60,220 bases of DNA from Halobacteriales archaeon SW_5_70_135 (GCA_003022865.1 PXSK01000011.1:1-60220), one strand, 5' to 3'; shown: positions 17,217 to 27,069, counted from the stretch's first letter. The notes: generated by a model from the sequence alone, not told the origin. Numbers and translations are program-made.

Positions 17217-17815
17217 CCCCGCAGTAGCCGGACGACCTCGTCGGCCACGTCCGCACGGACCGCGAGTACGTACTGGACGCCCGGTTCCAACGTCGTCTCG
17301 GCGGTGGGGAACCGCCCCGTGCGGGTGTCGGTCACGACGAGCGCGCCCCGCGGGAACGACACCTCGGCGAGCGTGCGACCGGCGACGGGGGCGTCGGCCT
17401 CGACGCGGACCTCCATCAGTTCGAGGTCCTCGGTGACCTCCTCGATGGTGCGCACGCCGCCGCCGCTGACCATCTCGCCGAACCCCTCGTCGTCGCCGTG
17501 GTCGATGCGGGCGACGGTGCGCACGTCGGGGGCGATCCGCCGGGCGGTCGCACAGATGCCGATGTTCGTCATCGCCCCGTAGTCCGTTAGCGCCGCTATC
17601 ACGTCGCTGTTCTCCAGGTTCGTCTGCCGGAGCACGCTCGGCCGCCCACCCTGCCCGTGGATGACCGTGGCGACGTACTGGTCGTTAAGGAACTCCACGC
17701 GGTCCTCGTCCTTCTCGACGACGGTCACGTTGTGACCGCGGTTGTTCAGCCGGACGGCAGTGTGGTAGCCGACGTGGCTCCCACCGACGATCACGACCCG
17801 GAGGTCTTTGCGCAT
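17213..17815 (-). CDS. TrkA-N/TrkA-C domain protein (potassium regulatory-type)
   Basis: A 200-residue protein with an N-terminal NAD-binding Rossmann domain (V-V-I-V-G-G-S-H-V-G-Y-H-T-A and the acidic V-V-E-K-D-E-D end of strand two) and a C-terminal RCK_C/TrkA-C domain. Such proteins gate or regulate Trk-type potassium channels on NADH or nucleotide binding; potassium uptake is central in haloarchaea, but no TrkH subunit is seen here. I place the start at the ATG at 17815 because GGAG lies six bases before it; a GTG eight codons further upstream is possible. The stop overlaps the end of the convergent lipoprotein gene by four bases. Confidence 0.85.
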   Translation of the reverse strand: MRKDLRVVIVGGSHVGYHTAVRLNNRGHNVTVVEKDEDRVEFLNDQYVATVIHGQGGRPSVLRQTNLENSDVIAALTDYGAMTNIGICATARRIAPDVRTVARIDHGDDEGFGEMVSGGGVRTIEEVTEDLELMEVRVEADAPVAGRTLAEVSFPRGALVVTDTRTGRFPTAETTLEPGVQYVLAVRADVADEVVRLLRG

Positions 17816-17947
17816 GATCTCCGGTAGTTCGGACGCCACACGGGAGGGTGTTTCGGTCCGGTCGGTCGGCAGTCCGTCACGCCACGAATAGACGATACCA
17901 GCCTCGCGGAGGCCACTGCCGTCGGGAACGGGCAGGTCTGGGGAGGA

Positions 17948-19903
17948 TCAGTCGTCGGCCGTCACCGACAGCGTCGGCCGCGTACCGACGCGACGGTCGA
18001 GGAAGTCGTCGAGCACGCGGAACGTGCGGACCTTCTGGCCGATGTCCGAGGAGGCGTGGCCCTCCTCGCCGAGTTCGACGTACTCGTAGTCGGCGTCGGC
18101 GGGCACCTCGGCCTCGCCGGCGGCGACGCCTTCGGCGTCGAGCTCGACGCCCTCCACCCCGACCGACTCGAGCGCCTCGCGGAACAGCCGGGCCTGCGAG
18201 ACGGGGACGCGGCGGTCGTTGACGCCGTGGACCACCAGAAGTGGCGCGTCGACGTTCTCCGCGTGGGTCGTCGGCGACCGCCGCTCGTACAGCTCCGGCG
18301 CCGCCTCGGGGTGACCGAGATACTTCACCATCAGCTCGGAGCGGAAGTGCGGCATCGTGTTCTCGTACATGTCCTCCAGGTCGGAGACGCCGATCCACGC
18401 GACGCCGGCGTCATACAGGTCGGGGTACTGGACGGACTGCCAGTAGGCGGAGTAGCCCCCGTAGGAGCCCCCGAAGACGACCACCCGATCGGAATCGATC
18501 CAGTCGCGGTCGATCACCGACTCGGCGGCCGTGGCGACGTCACCCTGCTCGGCGCCGCCCCAGTCGTCGATGAGCTCCTCGACGAACTCCCGACCGCGAC
18601 CGGTGGAGCCGCGGTAGTTCACCTGCAGCACGGAGAAGCCCCGCGAGACGAGAAACTGCGTGTACAGGTTGAACGCCTTCGTGTCCCGGGCCCGCGGGCC
18701 GCCGTGGGGGTTGACAATCAGCGGCGACGGCCGCTCGCCGGAGTCGAACAGCAGCGCGCCGATCTCCGTCGTCTCGTACGGGTCGTGGTCGACCGCCCGC
18801 GCGGGCGTCTCTGGCACGCCGTCGGACTCGACGGTGAAGTACTCGGCGTCGGCGAAGTCCTCGGGGTCGAAGGGGCCGTACTCGGCCTCGACGAGGGTCT
18901 CGTACTCGTCCGTGTCGAGGTCGTAGGCGACCAGCTCCGGTCGCCGCGTCGGAGTCGTGTGTACGAGCACCACCCGACCGTCCGCGAGGACGTGCTCGCC
19001 GCCGACCGGACTGGCGACGCCCTCCGGCAGGTCGAACTCCCGGCTCTCGCCGGTCTCGACGTCGTAGACGACGGGGACGCCGGTGGCCTCGCGGGCACGC
19101 GAGACGACGAACCGGTCACCGTCCGGCAGGAAGAAAAGCGGCGACTCCTCGTAGGAGCGGTCGCCGTACCACTCCACGCTGTCGGCGTCGAGGTCGTAGA
19201 CGCCCGCACGACCGAGGTCCTCGCTGTTGTCGCCGACGAGCAGCTTCGAGCCGTCGGGGTGCCAGTCGGCGGGGGTCGACTCGGCGCCGGTGTCACCGAT
19301 CGCCAGGTTGCGCGGCTCCGAGTCGTCCGAGGCGGCCCGTGGCGCCACGCCCCCCACGTACACGTCCCGGTTGTCGTAATCGTCGGCCTCGTTCGTCGCG
19401 TAGGCGACCCGCTCGCCGTCGGGCGAGAGGTGTGCGCCCCACACCGCCCGCTCGTAGTCGGTGATCTTCGTCGTCTCGCCGCCGGTCTCGTGGCGGTAGA
19501 GGTTCATCTGCCCGTCGCGGTTCGACCCCAGCAGCAGCGTCTCGCCGGCCTCGCCGACGTCGTACAGCGACACTTGCTGGTCCATCTCGACGACGGGTGC
19601 CGCCCCGCCGTCCCGGCCGATCCGGTGGACGTCGTTCTGCTCGTTGCCGGCCTCGTCGAGGTGGAAGAACACGCCGTCGCCGTCGGCGGCCCACTCGACG
19701 CCCCACCGGGCGTTCCGGGGCACCTCGCCGTCGCTCCAGGGCTCGTGCTCGCCGCTCTCGACGTCGAGGACGTGCAACTCGTTGCGGCCGGTCACGTCGT
19801 AGTAGAACGCGATCTCAGTGCCGTCGGGCGACACCGTCGGGTGCGCCAGCGTCGGCAGGCTCGCCAGTTCTTCGAGTACGTCCTTCTCGTCCGTCCGAGA
19901 CAT
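17948..19903 (-). CDS. S9 family prolyl oligopeptidase-type peptidase
   Basis: A 651-residue serine peptidase of the acylaminoacyl-peptidase/dipeptidyl-peptidase group. The N-terminal two thirds form a beta-propeller with repeated motifs such as S-P-D-G-T-E-I-A-F and S-P-D-G-E-R-V-A-Y. The C-terminal alpha/beta hydrolase domain begins around P-L-I-V-N-P-H-G-G-P and carries the nucleophile in V-F-G-G-S-Y-G-G-Y (Ser about residue 480), an Asp region V-H-G-V-N-D-R-R-V-P and the His in G-E-E-G-H. No signal peptide is seen, so it likely trims peptides or acylated residues in the cytosol. The ATG at 19903 is preferred over one eight codons upstream. Confidence 0.9.
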   Translation of the reverse strand: MSRTDEKDVLEELASLPTLAHPTVSPDGTEIAFYYDVTGRNELHVLDVESGEHEPWSDGEVPRNARWGVEWAADGDGVFFHLDEAGNEQNDVHRIGRDGGAAPVVEMDQQVSLYDVGEAGETLLLGSNRDGQMNLYRHETGGETTKITDYERAVWGAHLSPDGERVAYATNEADDYDNRDVYVGGVAPRAASDDSEPRNLAIGDTGAESTPADWHPDGSKLLVGDNSEDLGRAGVYDLDADSVEWYGDRSYEESPLFFLPDGDRFVVSRAREATGVPVVYDVETGESREFDLPEGVASPVGGEHVLADGRVVLVHTTPTRRPELVAYDLDTDEYETLVEAEYGPFDPEDFADAEYFTVESDGVPETPARAVDHDPYETTEIGALLFDSGERPSPLIVNPHGGPRARDTKAFNLYTQFLVSRGFSVLQVNYRGSTGRGREFVEELIDDWGGAEQGDVATAAESVIDRDWIDSDRVVVFGGSYGGYSAYWQSVQYPDLYDAGVAWIGVSDLEDMYENTMPHFRSELMVKYLGHPEAAPELYERRSPTTHAENVDAPLLVVHGVNDRRVPVSQARLFREALESVGVEGVELDAEGVAAGEAEVPADADYEYVELGEEGHASSDIGQKVRTFRVLDDFLDRRVGTRPTLSVTADD

Positions 19904-19976
19904 ACGAGCGACACGGGAGGGGGACACTTCAGTCTCTCGTGACGCCTCTCGAGCCGACTCCGCGGCGTCCCAAGGG

Positions 19977-21014
19977 TCAGTCGGCGGCGAGCACGCCGAC
20001 GAGGTCGAGCAGGTGGACGCGGTCGGCCGTCCCCTCGGTCATCGCCAGGTCGACCTCGCCGGCGCGCTCGTACAGCGCCAGCAGCCGGTCGTCCGTGTAG
20101 CGTCGGCGGGCCACCCTGAGCACGGCCGTCAGCAGCTCGTCGCCCTCGAACCCCTCGTCGTACAGCAGGTCGTTGATCGTCGAACGGGCCTCGCCCAGCT
20201 CGTCGCGCTCGGCGGCCGCCAGCAGCTCCTCGACGCGGTCCTCGGAGCCGACCTCGCCGAGCACCTCGTGGGTCGCCTCCATCGTGACCGCATCGCCGCG
20301 GCCGGCGACCGTCTGGGCCGCGAGCAGTGCCTTCCGGAGGTCGCCGTCGGCGTAGCCGGCGACGTACTCGACGCCGTCGTCGTTGTAGGCGACGCCCTCG
20401 TGCTCTGCGACCCGCTCCAGGACCGTGACGACCTCGGCGGTCGTCGGCGCCCGCATCGGCACGGGGAAACAGCGCGACCGGATCGGCGGGATGAGCTTCG
20501 TCGGCTGGCGCGTGGCGATCACGAAGCGGGTGTTGCTGTGGTACCGCTCCATCACCCGCCGCAGCGCCTGCTGGAAGTCCTCGCGGATCGCCTCGGCGTT
20601 GTCCAGCAGCAGCGTCTTGTAGTCGCCGGAGACGGACGCGTAGCTGGCGGACTCCTTCAGCACGCGGTTTATCATCTCCCGCTTAGGCATCGATGAGCGG
20701 CCCTGGAGGAACGAGGCGAAGCGGGGATCGTTCCGAATCTCCGTTTTCGTGCGCTCGAAAAAGTCGGCGACGTTCACCACGAGGAAGTCGTTGTCGGGGT
20801 CGGCGTGCGCTTCGCGGGCCATCGCGCGGACGGCGGCGGTCTTCCCGCAGCCGGGCGGCCCGTGGACGACGAGGTTCATCGGCTCGTCGATCGCCCGCTC
20901 CAGCCGGTCGCGGGCGTCGCCCTGCGGGACCTCCGAGAGCGCGGGCGCGTGGGCGTCCGTCCACAGCGGCTCGCCGACCTCCTCGGCGAGGTCCTCGCCG
21001 TCGGCTGCTGTCAT
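19977..21014 (-). CDS. Replication factor C small-subunit paralogue (RfcC-type AAA+ ATPase)
   Basis: A 345-residue clamp-loader subunit. The AAA+ features are Walker A H-G-P-P-G-C-G-K-T, a modified Walker B L-L-L-D-N-A-E-A-I in place of the usual D-E-A-D, and S-R-C (I-R-S-R-C-F-P-V-P) bearing the arginine finger used across subunit interfaces. Haloarchaea encode two small RFC subunits plus the large one; the Walker B change and overall sequence fit the RfcC paralogue, which would load PCNA together with RfcA and RfcB. The ATG at 21014 follows an in-frame GTG at 21017. Neighbours do not include PCNA or other replication genes. Confidence 0.85.
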   Translation of the reverse strand: MTAADGEDLAEEVGEPLWTDAHAPALSEVPQGDARDRLERAIDEPMNLVVHGPPGCGKTAAVRAMAREAHADPDNDFLVVNVADFFERTKTEIRNDPRFASFLQGRSSMPKREMINRVLKESASYASVSGDYKTLLLDNAEAIREDFQQALRRVMERYHSNTRFVIATRQPTKLIPPIRSRCFPVPMRAPTTAEVVTVLERVAEHEGVAYNDDGVEYVAGYADGDLRKALLAAQTVAGRGDAVTMEATHEVLGEVGSEDRVEELLAAAERDELGEARSTINDLLYDEGFEGDELLTAVLRVARRRYTDDRLLALYERAGEVDLAMTEGTADRVHLLDLVGVLAAD

Positions 21015-21102
21015 CACCGGCCGGAGGGGCCTGCGGGGTATGAATCGGTCGGTCGCCGGGCGCGAGGGTGCGTTCGGCGCCGACCGGCGAACCCGAGACC
21101 GA

Positions 21103-21378
21103 CTACGGCTCCGTCCCGGTCAGCTCCTCGACGGCCGTCCGGAGGCGCTCGCCCAGGTCGGTGTGGTAGAGCCGCCAGTAGGCGTAGGCCGCGAGTGTGA
21201 CGACGGCGAGGGCGGGCCCGAGCGGGCGGAGGTCGGCGGCGAGCGCGCCGGCGGCGACGGCGAGCTCGACGCCGCCCCAGGCGAGGGCGACGAACAGGCC
21301 CGACTCGGCGACGACGCGGGCGATCTCGGCGCTCGCGACGTCGACGGGGCCGGACACGCCCTGTCGTGGTCGGGACAC
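21103..21378 (-). CDS. Small membrane protein of unknown function
   Basis: A 91-residue protein with two predicted membrane helices (around V-A-L-A-W-G-G-V-E-L-A-V-A-A-G and A-L-A-V-V-T-L-A-A-Y-A-Y-W) and a charged C-terminal tail D-L-G-E-R-L-R-T-A-V-E-E-L. I do not recognise the family. GTG codons at 21378 and 21354 are both possible starts. It diverges from lipA, with the shared spacer holding a T-rich promoter patch. Confidence 0.6.
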   Translation of the reverse strand: MSRPRQGVSGPVDVASAEIARVVAESGLFVALAWGGVELAVAAGALAADLRPLGPALAVVTLAAYAYWRLYHTDLGERLRTAVEELTGTEP

Positions 21379-21422
21379 CGGTTTAGTGGTTTCCCTCGTC
21401 TCCGATATGGGGGGCGATCCCC

Positions 21423-21431
21423 ACGTTTTTG
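21423..21431 (+). promoter_or_regulatory. T-rich promoter patch of lipA
   Basis: ACGTTTTTG lies about 25-33 bases upstream of the lipA ATG, the distance expected for an archaeal TATA element, although it is not a strong consensus. Confidence 0.35.
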
Positions 21432-21455
21432 CCGGCCGGTCCCCTCGGACGGACC

Positions 21456-22409
21456 ATGAGTCAGTCCCGGGGACGTAAGCCCGACTGGCTGCGTACCCAG
21501 CTGCCGTCGGGCGAGGAGTTCACCGACGTCCGGGAGACCCTGCGCGAGCGGAACCTCCACACCGTCTGCGAGGAGGCCAACTGCCCCAATCTGGGGGAGT
21601 GCTGGTCCGGTCGCGGCGGCTCCGGCGGCGGCACCGCGACGTTCATGCTGATGGGCGACCGCTGCTCGCGGGGCTGTAACTTCTGTGACGTGAAGACCGG
21701 CGGCATGGGGCCGCTCGACCCCGACGAGCCCGAAAACGTCGCCGAGGCCGTCGCGGAGATCGGCCTCGACTACGTCGTGCTCACCAGCGTCGACCGCGAC
21801 GACCTCCCCGACCAGGGGGCGGGTCACTTCGCGGAGACCGTCCGGGAGATAAAGGAACGACATCCGGGCGTGCTGATCGAGGCGCTCGTCCCCGACTTCC
21901 AGGGCGAACGCGACCTAGTGCGGAAGGTGATCGACGCCGGACCGGACGTGATCGCCCACAACGTCGAGACCGTCGAGCGCCTGCAGCGTCCCGTCCGCGA
22001 CCCGCGGGCGGGCTACGAGCAGTCCCTCTCCGTCCTGGAGCGGGTCGCCCGCGACTCCGACGCCTACGCGAAGACCTCGCTGATGCTCGGCGTCGGCGAG
22101 TACGACCACGAGGTGTATCGCACGCTCCGGGACCTGCGAGAGCGCGAGGTGGACGTGGTCACCCTCGGCCAGTACCTCCAGCCCTCCCGGTCACACCTCG
22201 ACGTCGAGTCGTACGTCCACCCGCAGAAGTTCGAGACCTGGCGCCGGGTCGCCGAGGAGGAGCTCGACTTCCTCTACTGTGCGGCGGGACCGATGGTGCG
22301 GTCGTCGTACCGCGCCGGCGAGCTGTTCGTCGACGCCCTGCTGCGGGACGGTCGTTCGCTCGAAGAGGCTCGCCGCGAGGCCCGCGAGGCCGCCGGGACG
22401 AGCGACTGA
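21456..22409 (+). CDS. lipA: Lipoyl synthase
   Basis: A 317-residue radical SAM enzyme that inserts two sulfurs into octanoyl groups on lipoyl domains. Both iron-sulfur clusters are recognisable: the auxiliary cluster C38-x4-C43-x5-C49 (C-E-E-A-N-C-P-N-L-G-E-C) and the radical SAM motif C70-x3-C74-x2-C77 (C-S-R-G-C-N-F-C). Conserved Q-Y-L-Q-P-S and the C-terminal serine R-S-S-Y-R-A-G-E are present. It sits just upstream of a complete 2-oxoacid dehydrogenase operon whose E2 carries a lipoyl domain, its probable substrate. The ATG at 21456 matches the family start. Confidence 0.95.
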   Translation: MSQSRGRKPDWLRTQLPSGEEFTDVRETLRERNLHTVCEEANCPNLGECWSGRGGSGGGTATFMLMGDRCSRGCNFCDVKTGGMGPLDPDEPENVAEAVAEIGLDYVVLTSVDRDDLPDQGAGHFAETVREIKERHPGVLIEALVPDFQGERDLVRKVIDAGPDVIAHNVETVERLQRPVRDPRAGYEQSLSVLERVARDSDAYAKTSLMLGVGEYDHEVYRTLRDLREREVDVVTLGQYLQPSRSHLDVESYVHPQKFETWRRVAEEELDFLYCAAGPMVRSSYRAGELFVDALLRDGRSLEEARREAREAAGTSD

Positions 22410-22417
22410 CTCCAGCC

Positions 22418-23110
22418 GTGCTCCCCGACGGGACGTGGCTGCACCCGACCGGGGCGACCTACGGCCTGCGACGGGTCGCCGCGAGGACGGTCGCGAGCCT
22501 GGCGTCCGCGCGAGCGGAGACGGTGTCACCGGGGGCGCTGCCCGACGGCGGAACCGTCGCCGTCGCCGGTCGGGTCGAGCCGTACGACGCGGTCGGCGTC
22601 GTCCGGCCGGGCGGGAGCCGGACGCCGTCGGTCTGCTGTCGGGTACGAGTCGACGCCTATCCGGAGCCCGTGTCGGACCCGGAGAGACGGTCGTTCACCG
22701 ACGGGAGCGTCGCGCTGGACGACGTACTGGCGGTCTCGTTCGTCCTCGCGGACGGGAGCGACGAGGCGGTCGTCGACCCCGTCCCGCGGGCGCCCTCGGA
22801 GGGGCTCGAGCCGGCGGCGACGGTCCGCCCGCGGGCGGCGTACGTGACGAGTGACCTGCGCTACCCCGACGCGGGGCTGGTCGCGGCCGACCGTCTGCGT
22901 GACCTGTCGGAGCGACGGCGGTCGTGGGTGCGCGAGCGAACGGACCTGGCCGACGACGCCTTCGTGCGGCTGCTGGAGCGTCGGCTGTCGCCGGGCGACC
23001 GCGTGCGGACGGTCGGCCACCGGGTACGTCACGACCGCGGCGTCGACCGGGACGTCATCAACGTCCGGTCGCTGCGGGCACCGTTCCGGGTCGAGCCGCA
23101 CGACCGGTGA
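22418..23110 (+). CDS. Hypothetical protein between lipA and the dehydrogenase operon
   Basis: A 230-residue acidic protein beginning at GTG 22418, eight bases after the lipA stop, so probably co-transcribed with it. I do not recognise the family. It has no signal peptide; one modestly hydrophobic stretch ([11 protein letters not shown]) is too short to be a sure membrane span. There is a paired cysteine (V-C-C-R-V) near residue 72 and a C-terminal part with V-R-T-V-G-H-R-V-R that loosely resembles the E3-ligase-like GIDE domain seen in haloarchaeal membrane proteins; that resemblance is weak. Confidence 0.6.
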   Translation: MLPDGTWLHPTGATYGLRRVAARTVASLASARAETVSPGALPDGGTVAVAGRVEPYDAVGVVRPGGSRTPSVCCRVRVDAYPEPVSDPERRSFTDGSVALDDVLAVSFVLADGSDEAVVDPVPRAPSEGLEPAATVRPRAAYVTSDLRYPDAGLVAADRLRDLSERRRSWVRERTDLADDAFVRLLERRLSPGDRVRTVGHRVRHDRGVDRDVINVRSLRAPFRVEPHDR

Positions 23111-23226
23111 GGCCGCGAGTCGACGACGGCGGTGGGGTCGGACGGTGGCGTCGCCGGCTTGCGCCGCGGTTACGAAAACCATATGCCGCGAGCGGTGAAT
23201 ATTCCCGTCATGAGGTGGTCACGGCC

Positions 23227-24360
23227 GTGAGCACGCTCGAACGAGACCCGGGCGACCGCGTACAGGTGCTCGACGACACCGGCCGGGTGCTCGAGGACGC
23301 CGAGGTGCCGGACCTCGACGACGAGACGCTCGTCGAGATGTACGCCCAGATGCGGCTGGCCCGCCGGTTCGACGAGCGCGCCGTCAGCCTACAGCGACAG
23401 GGACGGATGGGGACGTACCCGCCGCTGTCCGGTCAGGAGGGCGCCCAGATCGGCAGCGCCCACGCGCTCGGCGACGACGACTGGATGTTCCCCTCGTATC
23501 GGGAGCACGGCGCCGCTCTCGTGAAGGGGATGTCGCTGCGGCGCACGCTTCTGTACTGGATGGGGCTGGAGAAGGGCAACGACGCCCCGGAGGAGACCAA
23601 CCTGTTCGCCGTGGCGGTGCCGATCGCCACGCAGATCCCCCACGCGACCGGCGCGGCGTGGGCCTCCAAGCTGAAGGACGAGGAGGAGCGTGCCTTCCTC
23701 TGTTACTTCGGCGACGGCGCCACCTCGGAGGGTGACTTCCACGAGGGGCTGAACTTCGCCGGCGTCTTCGACGTGCCGGCGGTCTTTTTCTGTAACAACA
23801 ACCAGTGGGCGATCTCCGTCCCTCGGGAGCGCCAGACGGCGTCGGCGACGCTCGCCCAGAAGGCCGAGGCCTACGGCTTCGAGGGCGTCCAGGTCGACGG
23901 GATGGACCCGCTGGCGACGTACAAGGTGACCCGCGAAGCCGTCGAGAAGGCGAAAGACCCCGACGGCGCGGCCAACGAGGCGCTCGGCTCGGCGACGCGG
24001 CCGACGATGATCGAGGCGGTGCAGTACCGCTTCGGCGCCCACACCACCGCGGACGACCCCACCGTCTACAGGGACGACGAGGAGGTCGAGCGCTGGAAGC
24101 GGAAGGACCCCATCCCGCGCATGGAGACGTTCCTGCGGGAGACGGGACGACTCGACGACGAGAGTGTCGCCGCGATCGAGGACCGCATCGAAGAGCGCGT
24201 CGCCGAGGCGATCGACGAGGCCGAGGCCGCGGCGGCGGCGGACCCGGCGGAGATCTTCGAGCACGTCTACGAGGGGATGCCGAAGCGACTGGAGGAGCAG
24301 CTCGACTACCTCGAACGGCTACGGGAGCGCCACGGCGACGAGGCGCTTCTGGGGGAGTGA
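23227..24360 (+). CDS. 2-oxoacid dehydrogenase E1 alpha subunit
   Basis: A 377-residue thiamine-diphosphate E1 alpha subunit (pyruvate or branched-chain type). The ThDP-binding motif runs [12 protein letters not shown] and ends F-F-C-N-N-N, with [10 protein letters not shown] in the phosphorylation-loop region. GTG at 23227 (V-S-T-L-E-R-D-P) agrees with homologues; a GTG four codons upstream is also open. A palindromic GAATATTC at 23197-23204 may be the TATA region. First gene of an E1 alpha-E1 beta-E2-E3 operon. Haloarchaea oxidise pyruvate through a ferredoxin oxidoreductase, so the natural substrate of these complexes is often branched-chain or unresolved; I do not assign it. Confidence 0.92.
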   Translation: MSTLERDPGDRVQVLDDTGRVLEDAEVPDLDDETLVEMYAQMRLARRFDERAVSLQRQGRMGTYPPLSGQEGAQIGSAHALGDDDWMFPSYREHGAALVKGMSLRRTLLYWMGLEKGNDAPEETNLFAVAVPIATQIPHATGAAWASKLKDEEERAFLCYFGDGATSEGDFHEGLNFAGVFDVPAVFFCNNNQWAISVPRERQTASATLAQKAEAYGFEGVQVDGMDPLATYKVTREAVEKAKDPDGAANEALGSATRPTMIEAVQYRFGAHTTADDPTVYRDDEEVERWKRKDPIPRMETFLRETGRLDDESVAAIEDRIEERVAEAIDEAEAAAAADPAEIFEHVYEGMPKRLEEQLDYLERLRERHGDEALLGE

Positions 24361-24368
24361 CCACCACC

Positions 24369-25361
24369 ATGTCGACACAGACGGCCACACAGAACCTCAC
24401 GCTCGTACAGGCGGTCCGGGACGGACTGGAGACGGAGATGGAGCGAGACGACGACGTGCTCGTGATGGGCGAGGACGTCGGCGTCAACGGCGGCGTGTTC
24501 CGCGCCACCGACGGCCTCATCGAGAAGTACGGCGAGAACCGCGTCGTCGACACGCCGCTGGCGGAGTCGGGCATCATCGGTACGGCGGTCGGTATGGCCG
24601 CCTACGGGCTGCGACCCGTCACGGAGATACAGTTTCTCGGGTTCATCTATCCCGGCTTCGACCAGATCGTCAGCCACGCCGCCCGTCTGCGGACCCGCTC
24701 GCGCGGCCGATACACCTGTCCGATGGTGATCCGTGCGCCGTACGGCGGCGGTATCGAGGCGCCCGAGCACCACTCGGAGTCGACGGAGGGCTTCTTCGTC
24801 CATCAGCCCGGACTGAAGGTGGTCATCCCCTCGACGCCGGCGGACACGAAGGGACTGCTCGCCTCGGCGATCCGCAGTCCCGACCCCGTGGTGTTCCTCG
24901 AGCCGAAGCTCATCTACCGGTCGTTCCGCGAGGACGTCCCCGAAGACGAACACACCGTACCGCTGGGCGAGGCCGCCGTCCGGCGCGAGGGGTCGGACGT
25001 GTCGGTGTTCACCTACGGCGCGATGACTCGGCCGACGCTGGAGGCGGCCGAGCGGCTGGCGGGCGAGATCGACGTCGAGGTGGTCGACCTGCGGACGCTG
25101 TCGCCGCTGGACGAGGAGACGATAGTCGAGTCGTTCACCAAGACCGGCCGTGCGGCCGTGGTGCACGAGGCGCCGAAGACCGGCGGCGTCGGCGCGGAGA
25201 TCGCCACGACGATCCAGGAGGAGGCACTGCTGTACCAGGAGGCGCCCGTCGAGCGGATCACGGGCTTCGACACGCCGTTCCCGCTGTACTCCCTGGAGGA
25301 CTACTACCTCCCCGAGGCGGAACGCGTCGTCGACGGGGTCCGCGACCTCGTGGAGTTCTGA
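24369..25361 (+). CDS. 2-oxoacid dehydrogenase E1 beta subunit
   Basis: A 330-residue E1 beta subunit, transketolase-like. Recognisable parts are V-M-G-E-D-V-G-V-N-G-G-V-F, the R-V-V-D-T-P-L-A-E-S-G-I-I-G-T motif with the cofactor-contacting Glu, and P-Y-G-G-G-I-E-A-P-E-H-H-S-E with the active-site histidines. It starts eight bases after the E1 alpha stop, and with E1 alpha forms the heterotetramer that decarboxylates the 2-oxoacid and acetylates the lipoyl arm of E2. Confidence 0.93.
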   Translation: MSTQTATQNLTLVQAVRDGLETEMERDDDVLVMGEDVGVNGGVFRATDGLIEKYGENRVVDTPLAESGIIGTAVGMAAYGLRPVTEIQFLGFIYPGFDQIVSHAARLRTRSRGRYTCPMVIRAPYGGGIEAPEHHSESTEGFFVHQPGLKVVIPSTPADTKGLLASAIRSPDPVVFLEPKLIYRSFREDVPEDEHTVPLGEAAVRREGSDVSVFTYGAMTRPTLEAAERLAGEIDVEVVDLRTLSPLDEETIVESFTKTGRAAVVHEAPKTGGVGAEIATTIQEEALLYQEAPVERITGFDTPFPLYSLEDYYLPEAERVVDGVRDLVEF

Positions 25362-25362
25362 C

Positions 25363-27069
25363 ATGGCGACCAGAGAGTTCACCCTTCCGGACGTCGGCGA
25401 GGGCGTCGCCGAGGGCACCCTGGAGGCCTGGCTGGTCTCCGAGGGCGACCAGGTGAGCGAGGACCAGCCCCTCGCGGAAGTCGAGACCGACAAGGCCCTG
25501 GTCGACGTGCCCTCCCCGGTCGACGGAACGATCGAGCGACTGCACGCCGAGGCCGGCGACGTCGTCCCCGTCGGCGACGTGATCGTCACCTTCGAGCTCG
25601 ACGCCGGCGAGAGCGGTGCCGGCACCCAGGCCAGCTCCGAGCCCGAGGCGCCCGCCGACGAGGCGGGCGCCGACGGGTCCGAACCGGAGCCCGCGCCCGA
25701 CCCCGACCCCGAACCGGGGCCTGCGGAGGCGCCAGCCGGCGGCAACGGCACCGCCGAGGCGGCCGGCAGTTCAAGTTCGAGTTCGGGGCGAGTGTTCGCC
25801 GCCCCGAGCACGCGCCGGCTGGCCCGCGAACTGGGCGTCGACATCGCGGCGGTCGAGGGCACCGGCCCCGGCGGTCGCGTCACCGAGGCGGACGTGCGCC
25901 GGGCGGCCGGCGACGAGGAGTCGTCCTCGTCCGGGGAGCCGGCGACGGCCGAGACGGCGGCGACTGACACCGACGACGGGACCGTCACCGTCACCGCCGG
26001 CGACGACGGCGCCGCACGGGCCGCGGAGCGACCCCCGGGGGACACGGTCGCGTCGCCGGCGGTGGAGTCGGCGAACCGCGATCGGACACTGGCGGCGCCG
26101 GCGACTCGCCGGGTCGCGGAGGAGGAGAGCGTCGACATCGACGCCGTCCCCGCGGTCGAACAGCGCGACGGCGAGCCCTTCGTCACCGCCGACGCGGTGC
26201 GGGAGTACGCCGAGAAACAGCGGCAGGCCCAGGCGGCCGACGCGACGGCGCTGGCCACCGGCGAGGGCGAGACCGTCGACACGGACGCGGACACGGACAC
26301 GGACACGGTCGCCGAGCCGGAACTGGAGACGAGCGACGCGAGCGACGCGAGCGCCACGGAACGCGAGGAGCGCGAGCCGTACGGCGGGGTGCGGCGCACC
26401 ATCGGCGAGCAGATGGAGCGCTCGAAGTACACCGCACCTCACGTCACCCACCACGACGAGGTGGACGTGACCGCGCTGGTCGAGACCCGCGAGGAGCTGA
26501 AAGGCGTCGCCGAGGAGCGCGGGGTGCGGCTGACGTACGTGCCGTTCGTGATGAAGGCCTGCGTGGCCGCGCTGAAGCAGTTCCCCTACCTCAACGCCCA
26601 GCTCGACGAGGAGAACGAAGAGATCGTCACGAAACGGTACTACAACCTCGGCGTGGCGACGGCGACGGACGCGGGGCTGATGGTGCCGGTCGTCGACGGC
26701 GTCGACCGGAAGGGGCTCCTGGAGGTCGCCCGGGAGACGAACGAACTCGTCGAGCAGGCCCGCGACCGCCGGATCGACCGCGAAAAGATGCGCGGCGGCA
26801 GCTTCACGGTCACGAACGTCGGCGGCATCGGCGGCGAGTACGCCACGCCGATCGTCAACTACCCCGAGGTGGCGATCCTGGCGCTGGGGGAGGTCCGCAA
26901 GAAGCCTCGCGTCGTCGAGACCGACGACGGCGACGAGATCCGGCCGCGACACGTCCTGCCGCTGTCGCTGTCGTTCGACCACCGCGTCGTCGACGGCGCG
27001 ATGGGCGCACGCTTCACCAACGCCGTCATGGAGTACCTGCGAAACCCCGACCTGCTGCTGCTGGAGTAG
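25363..27069 (+). CDS. 2-oxoacid dehydrogenase E2 acyltransferase with two binding-domain copies
   Basis: A 568-residue dihydrolipoyl acyltransferase. Residues 1-80 are a lipoyl domain with attachment Lys44 in V-E-T-D-K-A-L-V-D. A long Pro/Glu/Asp linker leads to a peripheral subunit-binding domain (A-A-P-S-T-R-R-L-A-R-E-L-G-V ... G-R-V-T-E-A-D-V), another acidic linker leads to a second, diverged copy (A-A-P-A-T-R-R-V-A-E), then a further acidic linker with hexameric ACGGAC repeats at 26280-26310. The catalytic domain from about residue 340 ends with S-F-D-H-R-V-V-D-G-A. It starts one base after the E1 beta stop. Confidence 0.93.
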   Translation: MATREFTLPDVGEGVAEGTLEAWLVSEGDQVSEDQPLAEVETDKALVDVPSPVDGTIERLHAEAGDVVPVGDVIVTFELDAGESGAGTQASSEPEAPADEAGADGSEPEPAPDPDPEPGPAEAPAGGNGTAEAAGSSSSSSGRVFAAPSTRRLARELGVDIAAVEGTGPGGRVTEADVRRAAGDEESSSSGEPATAETAATDTDDGTVTVTAGDDGAARAAERPPGDTVASPAVESANRDRTLAAPATRRVAEEESVDIDAVPAVEQRDGEPFVTADAVREYAEKQRQAQAADATALATGEGETVDTDADTDTDTVAEPELETSDASDASATEREEREPYGGVRRTIGEQMERSKYTAPHVTHHDEVDVTALVETREELKGVAEERGVRLTYVPFVMKACVAALKQFPYLNAQLDEENEEIVTKRYYNLGVATATDAGLMVPVVDGVDRKGLLEVARETNELVEQARDRRIDREKMRGGSFTVTNVGGIGGEYATPIVNYPEVAILALGEVRKKPRVVETDDGDEIRPRHVLPLSLSFDHRVVDGAMGARFTNAVMEYLRNPDLLLLE

